From NCBI GenBank assembly GCA_964019695.1, contig CAXHUL010000231.1, positions 1 to 64,000 on the forward strand: DNA of 64,000 nucleotides, read 5' to 3'. This stretch comes from Loripinus fragilis (lineage: Eukaryota; Mollusca; Bivalvia; Lucinida; Lucinidae). A program made the position numbers and the translations under genes. Positions 52,860-64,000 of this stretch are shown here, piece after piece. Position 1 is the first letter of the stretch; every line of letters starts with the position of its first letter. The notes under the pieces are model-generated. The model ran no database searches. It saw only the letters and a program-made list of their open reading frames with translations, and was not told where the DNA came from.

Positions 52860-54580
52860 ATGATAATGATATCTGTCAACCTTCGCTGTTTGCTCACATA
52901 AACAGTAGATACCATGCATTCAAATCAGAAGTTCTGAAAGACAGTCACTGTGAAACAGCTCAGTTCTGGGCAAGGTAAATGGATATAATTCAGATGGTGT
53001 TGACACTGATTAGGGCTACAAGGAAAACAACTTTGAATTGCATGGCAGCTCTATCTGTATGCATTGTACCCAAAGTTCATTGCACACAATTCACAACAAC
53101 TACGCACAATATGTACCTGTGTAACTGATTTCACTCATAATTTGTCTGATGCACATCACAGATGCAAAGAACTTCAACAAAATGGGTTTAGTGTGTCACC
53201 ATCATTGGTTCTTTGCTTGAGAAATGCTTTTGACATAACTATCAGACAAACAATAAAGAGGTATTATAGGCTTCAGCAGCTAGAACTACACTTTGTACTA
53301 CATATGGAATGATGTATTACTCATCACATCAGAGCTCAATATATTGAAACATCTCTTCAATGGACTGAAATGAAATATTCAATCTGCTCCGATGCAAAGT
53401 AGAAGGAGTACTAGAGCCAGTTTCTGGCTTCACCAATCTTTTTAGTTCTAGTTTTGAAGACAATGAACCCGTACTTTTTGTCTTTTGGTGTTCCTTCTAA
53501 GCCTGGTATAGCTAAGGATCTTATTGAGGCTGATGACATTGCCAGGAAGGCTGTTGCAGACTTCATTGACTCACTTTTAGTTAAAATCTGTCTTTCACAT
53601 CCCCATTAAATGCTACAAGGTAATAAAGCTTTGAGGCTTGCGAGGTCAAGAAGAGATTGTCCAATTTACAAAATGTAATCAGCCAGATGCGAGCTTAAAG
53701 GAGCGTCTTTGGTCAGCATGACCTTTATATTGGCCATAATGTTGACCTTAAGTTGACACTGCAGCTCCTTCGGGGACCCCTACTATGGTTACTGACAACT
53801 CCTGATAGAATTTCCACCAAAACTGACAAGTCTAACTTCTGCATGGATTGCATCCACACATTGTAATCACACATTGAACAAACATTAGATTGGCCATGTA
53901 GTGCTGCACATAACTTTGATGGTAATGCCATACTACAGAGCATAATAGCTTTTCCTGTCACCTTCAAGGATCTGATGGAACCAGGCACTATTCAACCAGG
54001 CACGAAAGGTGGGACCTGTTGGTTTTTTCACTGATACATACGTATATACAATGTATAAGCAGCAGTCTATAAAGTCTTACAAATATTCTCGCAGAGGATA
54101 ACCTGGATGTTCTGTTCCACACTGGTGCATGCAAATAAAGGTGCTCATTTTGAATGTCAACAACATTTGCCATAATAATATGAGGGAAGATATCTACAGT
54201 CATTCACTGTTTAACAGATTGTGACACTACCAATGTGCCAACGTGTTAGTACCACGGAAAGGTTGTTCCTATCAAACTGATAGAGAACCCCTCTCCACTA
54301 GTTCATCTATATTCTAAGCAGGATAGAAAAGCAAACTAAGAATTGCTCTAGGCACTCATCAGTGACATGAAGCCCTAACATGTGCTATTTATGTAAATGT
54401 GAATAAGCTGCAGTACGACATGTTTCTCAAAATGTGCCATACACATATACTGGCTATTTCAAATGGCATGAACGTGAGCTTACTTCCATCCTGCTTTTCT
54501 GTCCTCAAGATGTACATACAAAGATTGAACTTTTTACCATCAAAGTAAGAAAGGGTGCAAAAATCAGGAATCTTTCCCAT
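52860..54580 (+). pseudogene. Decayed gene inside the foldback element (uncharacterised, mobile-element type)
   Basis: Frames shift and stops interrupt it, but several blocks look coding. They are AKDLIEADDIARKAVADFID (about 53510), LRGPLLWLLTTPD..TKTDKS (about 53769), DGNAILQSIIAFPVTFKDL (53918), FFTDTY...QQSIKS (54024) and DCDTTN (54217). From memory, this order of motifs (DGNA.L, F.TD.Y..SIK, CDTT) recurs in an uncharacterised multi-copy protein family of invertebrate genomes. No family name can be assigned without a search. The frame at 53064-53312 is the longest surviving piece. Confidence 0.45.
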
Positions 54581-54599
54581 GAAAACAATTAAGGCTTTC

Positions 54600-55200
54600 C
54601 ATATATGGACACAATGTCTGGAAAATAAATGGGAAGGAAATGGAGTACCTCTGGCTGAAAGAAACTTGATTGTATCCTAACAAAGAGCAACAGAATTATA
54701 TTATACATTTTGTGTGATATGGGGTTACCATGTTCAAAACTCAATAACTCATACCTTATAAAAGATAGAAACATGATATTTGCAGATTCCAAAAGGTACA
54801 TAAACATTCTTTTATACAAAATGAATTAGTAGGAACGTTCATATTTAAAAAAAAATATCAAACTATGTTAGTTTCATAAATCATTTATATAGGAATAATG
54901 AAAAAAATGTAACATACGTAACACTTTGGGGTGCATATTTGTTTTCAAAGGTCCATATCTGCGATGCAAACATAGCTTACTTGGATGATATAGCCAGTTT
55001 GGAAATCTTACCTTATGGTTTGCACTTTTCAGGAGTCATGTCATTTACTAAAATTATCACAGATGTTGATGGGTAATATATGTAATTGGCTGTTACAAGG
55101 TAATGGTGCCATCACCAGAGTGCTAGCATGTTGCAAATTCCTTGCAAGATGAATCTGATAGAGGATTAATATGCTGTATTGGACAATTCTTTAAACCCTT
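54600..55200. repeat. Block X copy 1
   Basis: TTTTGTGTGATATGGGG, CCATGTTCAA, TAACATACGTAACAC and CCAGTTTGGAAATCTT recur in the same order at 55990-56545 (offset about 1300 bp). Confidence 0.75.
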
Positions 55201-55989
55201 GGATAATATATGAAGAGTTTCTAGCTTGGCAAGAAACACCCTGATGGATTTTCTTTGATCTTTTAAGTTGTTACTCACATATTGCACTGTATGTTACAAA
55301 CTTTCCATGAGTATTATGTTAACTATATTTGATGTCTCTATAAAAGAAAAGAGTGTTTATGGTTGTTTGTGTTTGAGTTCCTTCCTCAGCAAATGAGCCA
55401 GAGTAAAACGAAGTACATGGACCTGTGCCAGCATGCAAATAAGTACAAACAGGTCGTGTTGTAGACCTTATCTTGAACGTTTAATGGTATTCTGAGAGTA
55501 ACGTATGTAACCTGGGCTATAAAATAGTATAAGACACCATAATTAAGAACTTTAATTCATTTAAACAGCAGCCTTATGGATTTGCTATATTAACTGACGG
55601 ATGTAATACATGTATAGTCAATTACTGCCATACTGATACTTGGAAATAACATATGAAAAACTAAGTAACATATACAACAACAAAAACTCATGACATTTAT
55701 AAAACAAATGCTAAAATAATGTAACTGTGTTATAAGAAGTTCTTAAACCTGTACCAGACTTGAAAAAAAAAATTGTGAATACGTCATGTTGGAGACATTA
55801 TCAGGAAAATTTAAAGTTATTTTGCGGGGTAACGTACGTAACATGATGTTACACGCTAACGCTGCCACTCTCAGAGCGCTAACATATTTCATTTGGTGGC
55901 TTATATAATTAAATGCAGTATCTGGAAATTATAGTGTACAAAATTCCCCCTGGAGGGAAGTGGAACTATAGCCAGCGAAAGGCCTAGAG

Positions 55990-56545
55990 AAATGCATTTT
56001 ACATTTTTGTGTGATATGGGGCTACCATGTTCAAGATCTAATAACTCAAAAAGTATATAAGATAGAAACGTAAGGCTTGCGGTTTTGAAAAGGTAAATAA
56101 AAAAGCTTAAATATAATACCAAATTAATGAACATAAACTGGTCTCAATAAAATTCAAGACAAACTATATTAGATTCATTTATCATTTTAAAGGGGATTCA
56201 CTGAAAAAATGTAACATACACTACATTGAGGGTGGCTATATTTGTTTTCAAATGTCAATATCTATGGCCCAGTAATAGCTTACTTAGAAAATATAACCAA
56301 TTTGGAAATCTTGCACAATCTTTTGCACTTTTCTGAAGTCTTACAAAGAATTTTACTTATCAAATATTTTGTAGGGTAACGTATGTAACAGGCTGTTACA
56401 GCTTAACGCTGCCATTGTCAGAGGGCTTACATGTTGCAAAATGCTTGCAAGACATTAAGCTTCAAGAAAAATATGGTCTACAAAATTCCCCCTGTGGGGA
56501 GGTAAACCATATCCAGCCAGTGGCCTATAAATAGCTAAATGCAAC
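55990..56545. repeat. Block X copy 2 with its own TIR-like end
   Basis: It repeats 54600-55200 and then runs into GGGTAACGTATGTAACAGG, GCCATTGTCAGAGGGCT, AAAATTCCCCCTG and CCAGCCAGTGGCCT. These are the terminal motifs of the foldback element, so a second right end lies at about 56543. Confidence 0.75.
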
Positions 56546-56564
56546 CGAAGTCAGTGATAAAAAG

Positions 56565-56915
56565 AATCTTTCACATGTGACTAGATATTACAAAGTCTGT
56601 CATTGACATCTGTGAAGATTAAGTACCAATTCTTCACATCTGTGAGCATTTGGTTCTGATTCTTCACATTTGTGAAATTTGAGTACCAATTCTTCACATC
56701 TGAGAAAAATCGAGCCAGTCCTTCGCAGAAGGCACGAATGCGTACCTATTCTTCACAGTTAAAAATGAGAAAGATGTGAAATTTGAGCACAGATGTTAGA
56801 CCCCCAAAATTATCGAAATTGACCATACGCAAATTTCACATTTTCAAAAAGTGAAGAATTGGTACCAATTCTTCATACGGTGTGAAATTTGCGAAATGTG
56901 AAATTTGCGGTTTCT
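56565..56915. repeat. Short-period repeat of TACCAATTCTTCACATCTGTGA
   Basis: ATTCTTCACATCTGTGA variants recur in both orientations, about eight times, ending with the inverted GTGAAATTTGCGAAATGTG. Confidence 0.7.
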
Positions 56916-57104
56916 GCAAAGTTAGGATTAATGTACTTGCTCAGGGACACAACACAGAGACGCCGGTGAATTAGAGTTAAGGTTAAACATCCCAGTCAAC
57001 AATATTTCAGTCATGCCGGGGCTCCTCCCAGAGAGGGAGAGAAAGAAAAGAAGAATAGGATAGACTAAAGGGCCCTGACTCAAACTCAAATTTGCCTCAA
57101 GTGA

Positions 57105-57275
57105 AGCAAATTTCATCCTGACAGCAAAGTAAGTAAGGGTGCAAAGATCAGGAACCGATACAATCAAGTACCACACCTGACCCAGGATACCAATGGGAAA
57201 GTGACAAACTAACAGTTAGACACCACAAACGAGAGGCAAGTAGTCAGCCCTGCAAGCCAAATATGACAGGGTCAT
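57105..57275 (-). mobile_element. 3' tail fragment of the reverse transcriptase element, inverted
   Basis: The minus strand matches 61965-62100: CTCGTTTGTGGTGTC, GTCACTTTCCCATTGGTATCC, GGTGTGGTACTTGATTGTATC and GCACCCTTACTTACTTTG. A SINE-1 body fragment (56930-57020) lies just left. Confidence 0.8.
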
Positions 57276-57764
57276 CTCACTGAATTCTGCAGCAAAAGAT
57301 TGCACCTCCCTACCACCAATAGTATTCATCTGAAGGAAACTAAGTTTGATTCAATCAGTTATTCAAAGCTTTAAAAGCAACTGAATATGTTTGTACCCAG
57401 TTAACGGTCACTCATATCATGGATCATAAATTACCTGGATATGAAACTGCAATAGATTTGCTAATAATTGTTTCCCAATGATTGCCGCGTCGAAATACAG
57501 GTAAATCCGATAATTTGATCGATCACTTTACAAATATTGAGATCCATACATGTACGCATACTTTTTCCTTATGTTCCAGCAACTTGGGGGTAACGGTAGT
57601 ACAGTAGATTTAATGCCAATAAACTGAGAATTTCATCAGCTACAATTTGATACCAAACACTCTAGTGTTCTCAGGAAAAAAATACCCAAGAAAAAAAGAA
57701 CACGCATCAGGCCTTCCTACACTACGCGGACATTGAAAACAAAGTAAGGAATACGGCAAAAAGC

Positions 57765-57925
57765 CTAGTGTCCTTTTTGTAAAACATAGGCAAACAGTGC
57801 AGACCCAGATCAGAAACCACAGAACAGGTGTCTGATCAGGGTATCCACTGTTTGCTTATTCTTACAGAACGTTCTATAAAAATGAAAAATGCTACCATCA
57901 CCCCTTAAAACGAAAATGGACTGGT
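57765..57925. mobile_element. MITE 'GGCAAACAGTG' copy
   Basis: ATAGGCAAACAGTGCAGACCC, TGATCAGGGTATCCACTGTTTGC and CACCCCTTAAAACG. Confidence 0.65.
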
Positions 57926-58114
57926 CTAATTGACTGGAGTGGGAAATTCCATTCAGCGTAAATGGGTAAATTAATGTAATTTAAATAGAAATTTGGTATC
58001 TTTTGTTTAATTCTTGTGACATAAATCTGTTAATTGGCTATTTTTTTATTGTCAGTTGTTGAGAATATCACTTCAAAAATTAGATGGTTTGGCTGAAGAG
58101 TCGCGGAAATAATT

Positions 58115-59210
58115 AGGGGAGACCTGGGCAAAATGATCCACTTTTTTAAAATATTTTTTTCCTGCTTTTATGACTGGATATATCGTATTGCTTTCAAATG
58201 TATAATACACTGTCAAGTATTAGCTACAACTTGAGAGAAAGAAAAACAGGCATAAAGTGACATTAGTGTTTGAAATCAAGCATTCAAAATGTGTGGTCAG
58301 CTATATCATTTTGCCCCGTGCATGGGACAAAATGATACAGTACATGGGGCAAAATGATACAGTAAGACTTTTCTCATCTCAGAATCAAATATTCAAGACG
58401 AGGCTCAGAAATAACTAATATTATTTCAGAGTCGCCATGTAGATATCACATTAAAGACCATCTGTATTGTCGTATCTTTGAGTTTGTCCATATTTGAACC
58501 ACCTGACCGGTGACATATAAACACAATTAAACAATTTATAATGCTATATATCGCCACGGAAATATGATTGAACACAAACAGTTTTCTGAATTTTCTGAGT
58601 CACATTTGTTACCATTCATGTTTTATTTTTTGCCACGGGGCAAAATGATACAGTTGACCATCCATTTCTAACATTCTTTAAAATAAAATGGTACTTTTCT
58701 GACATAGCAGGATCATTTAATTTTCTTGTGATAGGAATAGACAGTTTCGCTAAAAACATCTTGAAAATGCTTTAAAACAGAGTCAAATAAGATTATTTCA
58801 GACTGTATCATTTTGCCCCTACCACGCTGTATCATTTTGCCCCAGTGACCTCTTGTTTACTGTTCTCGTAACAATTCAAAATACGACACGCCACAATAGT
58901 TCTGATTATTTGGAGACATATCTGTATCTATATAGTTCAATTTACACGATACAATTAAAGTATATATCTACCACATTTTTCACATTCATAAAATAACTGA
59001 TACCTTCGAAATTTACTCAGAGTGCCTCAAAAGTCAATTGTTTATATAAAAAGCTTAACTTTGCTCTGTTTTGGCTGAGCCTTTCTTATAATATGGCGGA
59101 TTTCAAAATGCGCATTCAGTTTGAGTAAGAAACGTCATATATAGCATCATCGTTTGAAAAATCGCGCTGTTTCTTTTTACCCCATGTTTTATTTTGCCCC
59201 ATTCTCCCCT
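58115..59210. mobile_element. 1.1-kb element with AGGGGAGA..GGGCAAAAT inverted ends
   Basis: Left AGGGGAGACCTGGGCAAAAT, right ATTTTGCCCCATTCTCCCCT. Internal CAAAATGATACAG occurs at about 58328, 58350 and 58641 and inverted at about 58803 and 58829. No transposase was seen. Confidence 0.8.
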
Positions 59211-60290
59211 ACTGCTCATAGATACCCTACCAACTCCATTATTAATTGTTAACCAAACGCTTAAGGGAATTAAATGAAGTGTATCTATGGTTGACAAAGC
59301 ATCTTTTATTATGTAAGATATGTTTTTCACGCTTTTAAACTCTGCAATGTGTTTAAATTCCTGGTGTACATTAGAAGCAATGTTTAGGTTTCTAACATTT
59401 CCGCCATTTTGTTATGTGAAAATGCGAAAAAAGACGATTTTGCTAGAATTTTAACTGGATTGTTTTTTTTTTGTTTTTGCTAAAACATTCGATATTCTGG
59501 TTAGGAAATATGTGTACTTTATGTATCAAGTGTCAATATATCCAAATTACTCACATTAATTAGCTTTAGAACCGACAACTTTGGTGGTAAAATTGGAAGT
59601 TTTATCATTTTCAAGATGGCGGATTGTACACAACGGAATTTGTCCAAAATATACACGAAAATTAACCATTATCCAGTGATTTTTTTTCCAACATAACAAA
59701 CATGAGATATACTTACCAACTTATTCTCTTATATTCCGTAAAATTTTCTTCCATTTAAAATGAATATTCACGATTTTAATATTGAAAACTTTCCTATGGA
59801 TCATCGCTATGAACAGCCTTTTTGAAAATAGCGGCAGAAAGGTATCTATCTCGGCGTATACCCGATTCACGCGTAGGCAAAAATATTGGTAAAATAGATA
59901 AGAACCCAGTCCCTTCAAATATACGTCCCTGCTCATATTGTACAAACATAGTCAGTAACATAATAAGGCTAATTAGTTTCCTTGCATATATAAGTTCATT
60001 TACGATACAAAACTGCTAATTACTAAACGTGGTAGGCTACAAATATTATTTGCTTACAATTCATATAGAATTTAGCATCTATAATATGGTAGAATAAATA
60101 TGATACATGTAACTTTTGATACTATGCATTATAACTGTCTGTAATCAGTAACTGTTTAAAGAAAATGTCTCTATCCCGGGGTCTTAAGGCCTATGTCCAA
60201 TTTGATAACCACATTTGTGTATACAGATGGTGACACATTCGTTTATAATTATTGTTTAAAAATGAGTTTAGTGTATCTTCAGCATAACTT
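59211..60290. other. No gene recognised
   Basis: AT-rich; short open frames only. No recognised repeat. Confidence 0.4.
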
Positions 60291-60292
60291 AC

Positions 60293-60430
60293 ATCGTTTT
60301 ATTAACAGTTTTGACTTTTAAACATTCCATGTCATTGAAACGATTTTTGATAGGTAGCCTAACAAACATCGTTTTATTAACAGTTTTGACTTTTAAACAT
60401 TCCATGTCATTGAATCGATTTTTGATAGGT
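60293..60430. repeat. Direct duplication of about 74 bp
   Basis: CATCGTTTTATTAACAGTTT to CGATTTTTGATAGGTA occurs twice, starting at 60293 and 60367, with one or two differences. Confidence 0.95.
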
Positions 60431-60545
60431 AACATATGTCACAGGATGTAACAGGCTTACGTGACACTTGTCAGAGGGCTAACGTGTTTCAAAAAACAGG
60501 GGAGGGGGGAGGGCAAAACACCTATCTATATCAGGGCCTATCAGC
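60431..60545. repeat. Third copy of the foldback-element terminus
   Basis: GATGTAACAGGCTTACGTGA, CTTGTCAGAGGGCTAAC and ATCAGGGCCTATC match the order of motifs at 55830-55985 and 56375-56545. Confidence 0.55.
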
Positions 60546-60588
60546 AGGTAGTTAAACACAATACGCATGAAGGAAGGTTTTTAGGCCT

Positions 60589-61554
60589 ATGTTCAATTTG
60601 ATACCCACATTTGATACCCACATTTGTGTATGGTCGTGTCAAAATGTATGTGATGCGCTGACCTTTTTGTTGGACAACTTTTTTATTCGATTTGGTACCA
60701 AGCTCTATAGACAAGTAGTTGGGATTCCTATGGGCACTAATTGTGCTCCCCTGGTTGCAGATTTATTCCTGTTTTGTTATGAGAGGGACTTTATGATGTC
60801 TCTTTCTGATGATAAGCAGGCTGATGTTATTGATGCGTTTAACACTACTTCCAGATATTTGGACGATATTTTAAATATTAATAATGTTTATTTTGATAAT
60901 ATGGTTAGTCAAATATACCCTTCAGAGCTCCAACTTAATAAAGCCAATGCCTCTGATACCGAAGCCGCATTTTTAGACTTGCATTTATCAATTTCTAATG
61001 ATATTGTTTCTACCAAAATTTATGATAAACGTGACGACTTTGATTTTGAAATTGTCAATTTCCCATTTTTAGATGGTGATGTTCCTCGTTCTACATCCTA
61101 TGGAGTCTATATCTCTCAACTCATTCGTTTTGCTAGAGCATCTAGCTATGTTGCTAACTTCAACACTCGCAATAAATTGTTAACTCAGAAACTTCTTAAA
61201 CAAGGCTATCGGTATCATAAACTTCGCAAAACATTTTCAAAATTTTATAGACGATACTATGATTTGATTTCTAAATTCCAAGTTGGACTTAAATCTCTCT
61301 TGCGCCAAGGACTTTCGGAACCTGATTTCTTTGGTGACTTGGTGTATAAATTGAAGAAGATTGTTGGCTCTAATAATTTTTCAGCGCAGTTCATTAAAAT
61401 AATTTCCCATTATAAAAAGATTGGCCATAACATTAATATATTGCAACAGACTGCATGCTTGGTAGTCAACCCAATCACGGTTGGCAACTTTGCTTTCCTC
61501 TTTAATTGCACGCCGGTGGGTCGGACTTCAGACTCTATGATGGTTCCGACTTAA
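60589..61554 (+). CDS. Reverse transcriptase of a retroelement (5' truncated), possibly Penelope-like
   Basis: An open frame of 321 codons without stops. Visible RT motifs are VVGIPMGTNCAPLVADLFL (residues 43-61) and the catalytic YLDD (90-93), followed by FLDLHLSISN (129-138), YDKRDDFDFEIVNFPF (145-160) and YGVYISQLIRFAR (171-183). The first 15 residues, before VWSCQNVCDAL, do not look like part of the domain, so the ATG is probably incidental and the element is 5' truncated. No GIY-YIG, integrase or RNase H domain is seen downstream. The family is abundant in invertebrates; the Penelope-like label is a guess from the RT motifs. It ends with TAA-type stop at 61552 and a non-coding tail. Confidence 0.85.
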   Translation: MFNLIPTFDTHICVWSCQNVCDALTFLLDNFFIRFGTKLYRQVVGIPMGTNCAPLVADLFLFCYERDFMMSLSDDKQADVIDAFNTTSRYLDDILNINNVYFDNMVSQIYPSELQLNKANASDTEAAFLDLHLSISNDIVSTKIYDKRDDFDFEIVNFPFLDGDVPRSTSYGVYISQLIRFARASSYVANFNTRNKLLTQKLLKQGYRYHKLRKTFSKFYRRYYDLISKFQVGLKSLLRQGLSEPDFFGDLVYKLKKIVGSNNFSAQFIKIISHYKKIGHNINILQQTACLVVNPITVGNFAFLFNCTPVGRTSDSMMVPT

Positions 61555-62100
61555 AGACTTATCTGTTGATGAGATGGTAGGGGCCTGATGCTTTGGCTGT
61601 TTGTCGGGCCCACCGGGGTTCACCTGTTGGATTTCTTTTGCTCCGGTATTCAGTTTAATTTACTGTTGAGTCCTTATCCTTGCTTTATCTCCTTGTTGTA
61701 TCTTGATTTATATGTTTTAGGAGATGATGCATTGATAAGTTAGGAGTCTTTCATGCAAACCAAATATCTATGTGTCTTGATCCACATCTGAATTAAGGGT
61801 GAGGTTGGCGCTGTTAAACCGGTTTAAGCCCTCCAGTAAAATATTTTGCTGACCGTTCCAAGGCGGTACTTCTTTTGTGGATCTTTTATGTTTTTGTTCT
61901 GTTTTGTGTTTGCTATGTCTTTGTGCGCGTCTGTTTATATGTGGTTTGTGGTCACCTGCTGGGAAAGGGCTGACCTCTTGGCTCTCGTTTGTGGTGTCTT
62001 CTGTGAGTTTGTCACTTTCCCATTGGTATCCTGGGTCAGGTGTGGTACTTGATTGTATCGATTCCTGATCTTTGCACCCTTACTTACTTTCATAACTTAT
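61555..62100 (+). mobile_element. 3' non-coding tail of the reverse transcriptase element
   Basis: Shared with 46041-46650 (same strand) and 57105-57275 (opposite), which fixes it as part of a transposed unit. It ends near CTTACTTACTTTCATAAC. Confidence 0.8.
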
Positions 62101-63299
62101 GTAATGTAATCACCACAGAGGAACAATCTAACCGAACACACTATGACGAAACAAACAGAGCTCATGACTCACAGACAGTATAGGCTAAAGAAAACCTCAA
62201 GTTGAGCCACGTTGGGCCCAGCCAAAGAGTATCATCAAGCACCAATCCGTCGATGAAAGCTTTATGTCAGGGCCATCATTTAGTCTGAGGCCTGACCCAC
62301 CAACGTGCAATTAAAGAGATCATAGCTATAAACGGTGTTACCGTGATTTGGTTTACAACCAGGCACGCATACTGCCGCATGATACCCATGCTATATCCCA
62401 CTTTTTTTAAAATAACGTTTGATTATAGTTTTTGAATTGATCACTAAAAGCATGATTAGGCTTTCCAACAATTCTTTTAAATTTATAAACTGTTCCAAGT
62501 TATCCCAAAGGAGCCCCATATATATATATATATATACAATGCTGCTCGAATTTGGGTCAGTTTCTAATTGGAATGCATTGTTTCAACACTGGTTCACTTT
62601 GCTATTTATCAGTGGATGTATTTGAAAACTGGATTTATTTTTTCATTATATTATGATATTCCAAAAGATGTCTTTCCTGTTATTTTAAAAAGAAGAAGTC
62701 TTCTTTGAATATATTTACCCTGTAAGAAACGTGCGTAGGATAGGACTAGAAAATGTTACTACGAGGGGTAAACTAGTTTGTATTCTTCAGTAGGAAGCAA
62801 AGAAAGAAAGTGTAACAGTAAGATGCATGTTTCATTTGTTTTTGCACGCAAGATATTACTGTGAACAAAATGTTGAGTTTTTATATACATGTATACCGTC
62901 ATTTTAAATGAGAATTAGATTGATGAATGCTTTCACAGATATATTCTGTTTATAAGAAACACATTGGCAAAGTAGGTTCGCAGTGGTTCAGATGGCATTG
63001 TATTAAATTTGGGATATGTGGTTGCTGGTTAAAGTCTTGCGGGGGGTGGGGGAGTCACTGTATCGTGTCTCATTGAGCGGGACGTTTTATCTGCTGCTTG
63101 GTGTTGGTAGGAAGACCAGTTCCCATATGAACGAAAGATTGTTGACTGGAATGTAAAGAAACAAACCAAAACGAAAAACGTTTGAAAAATGTTCAAGGCT
63201 TTAATGGGTCAGATGGCACAAATTATATATAATCAAATTTGTTATTTATGGTTTGAGTTTGCTGAGGTAATTAGAGATATGATGACATAAGGATGATTA
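62101..63299. other. No gene; (TA)n and a SINE-like fragment
   Basis: A (TA)n run lies at 62518-62536. At about 62995-63175 GGTTGCTGGTTAAAG, GAAAGATTGTTGACTGGAAT and GTAAAGAAACAAACC resemble a decayed SINE tail. The rest was not recognised. Confidence 0.4.
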
Positions 63300-64000
63300 C
63301 ATGGATCCTTACAATGTAGCTTGCATGCGCTAAAAGATTTTTTGGAAATAGTATGCGTGGCAATGTGATAAAGTACTTGAGCAATTGGTGTTTGTGCTAT
63401 GTGTGTGTAGCGATCATAATTTTTATAGAGTCTAGAGAAATGGGCAAGTATTGATTACACATTTGAAAAAAAAGATATAATGCATGGTACGCAGAATACA
63501 ATGCAATAATACACAGTTATAAATAAATTGTTGCAGAGGCCAGAGATAAAACAAGTACAAGTTATTATTAAAATGTTTATTACATGCGCTGCGAGAGTAA
63601 AACACTTTGAAAATATGCAATGCAAAAGAAAAAGAAAAGTTGTATAACATGGTCATGTGCATTTTTAAGCTATGCATGCGAGCTAATGATTTGTGTAGTG
63701 ACTTGCAAATAAAGCAGGCATAATTATGATTAAAATTTGGATTATATGTGCTAAAAGAATTTTGAAAAAAACAAATGAAATGCATGGCACACAGATTAAA
63801 TGATAAAAATTGCATAACCCAGCAATGTGAGCCCTTATTTGCTATGCATGCGAAATAATGATCTTTGTAGCGACTGGAAAATGAATCTTTGTAGCGACTG
63901 GAAAATGAAGCAGGTATAAATGTGGATAATATTTGCTAAAAGGCTAAAAACGTGTAGTGCATGATACACAGAAAACGATTTAAAAATGTATAACACGGCG
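63300..64000. repeat. Degenerate satellite, about 172-bp period, running off the window
   Basis: CTATGCATGCGA.(C/A)TAATGAT occurs at 63670 and 63842; TGTAGTGACTTGCAAAT and TGTAGCGACTGGAAAAT are also 172 bp apart. ATGCATGG(T/C)ACGCAGA and GCTAAAAGA recur too. A 22-bp local duplication (ATCTTTGTAGCGACTGGAAA) lies at 63860-63908. Confidence 0.7.

Larger units (their letters stand above)
52075..55985. mobile_element. Large foldback-like DNA element with arms of about 800 bp
   Basis: The left end AGGCCTTGAGCTGGCTATAG and the inverted right end AGGCCTTTCGCTGGCTATAG match. The arms match further through GGGGAATTT.GTACACTAT, CTGCCACTCTC and GTAACGTA..TAAC. Each arm contains two diverged direct copies of a block of about 340 bp (GCATGCAAATA.GT, CAGAATATA). 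The interior has a decayed plus-strand gene. Confidence 0.75.

Noticed and set aside
53725..53988. Minus-strand frame in the foldback element
   Set aside because: Opposite to the stretch with DGNAILQSI and TKTDKS, which looks coding on the plus strand.
63432..63815. 127-codon minus-strand frame, Phe/Cys/His-rich
   Set aside because: Lies inside the degenerate 172-bp satellite; composition reflects the AT-rich repeat.

Overview
This is a stretch of animal nuclear genome, AT-rich and dominated by non-coding and repeat sequence. The protein set and the repeat types (many palindromic MITEs, two tRNA-headed SINE families, nuclear-receptor-site-like tandem elements) suggest a mollusc, probably a bivalve; that assignment is an inference, not a search result.

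One host gene is clear. It runs on the minus strand from the ATG at 51750 to the TGA at 9166, in 12 exons with GT-AG splice sites, and encodes a 468-residue SMAP1/SMAP2-type Arf GTPase-activating protein: an N-terminal ArfGAP zinc finger, a clathrin box (LIGLD), a conserved KDSILALYG segment, and a Met/Gln/Gly-rich tail ending NNLWQ. All 12 exon junctions keep frame. The 110-bp exon 7 is the first (in transcript order) of four tandem copies; the other three keep splice sites but carry a premature TAG. Only 31-39 bp separates neighbouring copies.

Layout: 1-9165 is the region 3' of the gene, filled with MITEs, SINEs and one tandem element. 9166-51750 is the SMAP gene; its introns hold nearly all the repeats listed here. 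51751-57000 holds the promoter side and a large foldback-type element (arms at about 52075-52850 and 55150-55985) around a decayed gene of a mobile-element type. 58115-59210 is a 1.1-kb element with terminal inverted repeats. 60589-61554 is an intact 321-codon reverse transcriptase reading frame, 5' truncated, whose 3' tail recurs at 46041 and 57110. The window ends in a degenerate satellite of about 172 bp period.

The best candidates for something new are the quadruplicated exon 7 with stop-bearing copies, the dispersed elements carrying arrays of perfect GGTCACAGTGACC palindromes, and the foldback element with its uncharacterised decayed gene.
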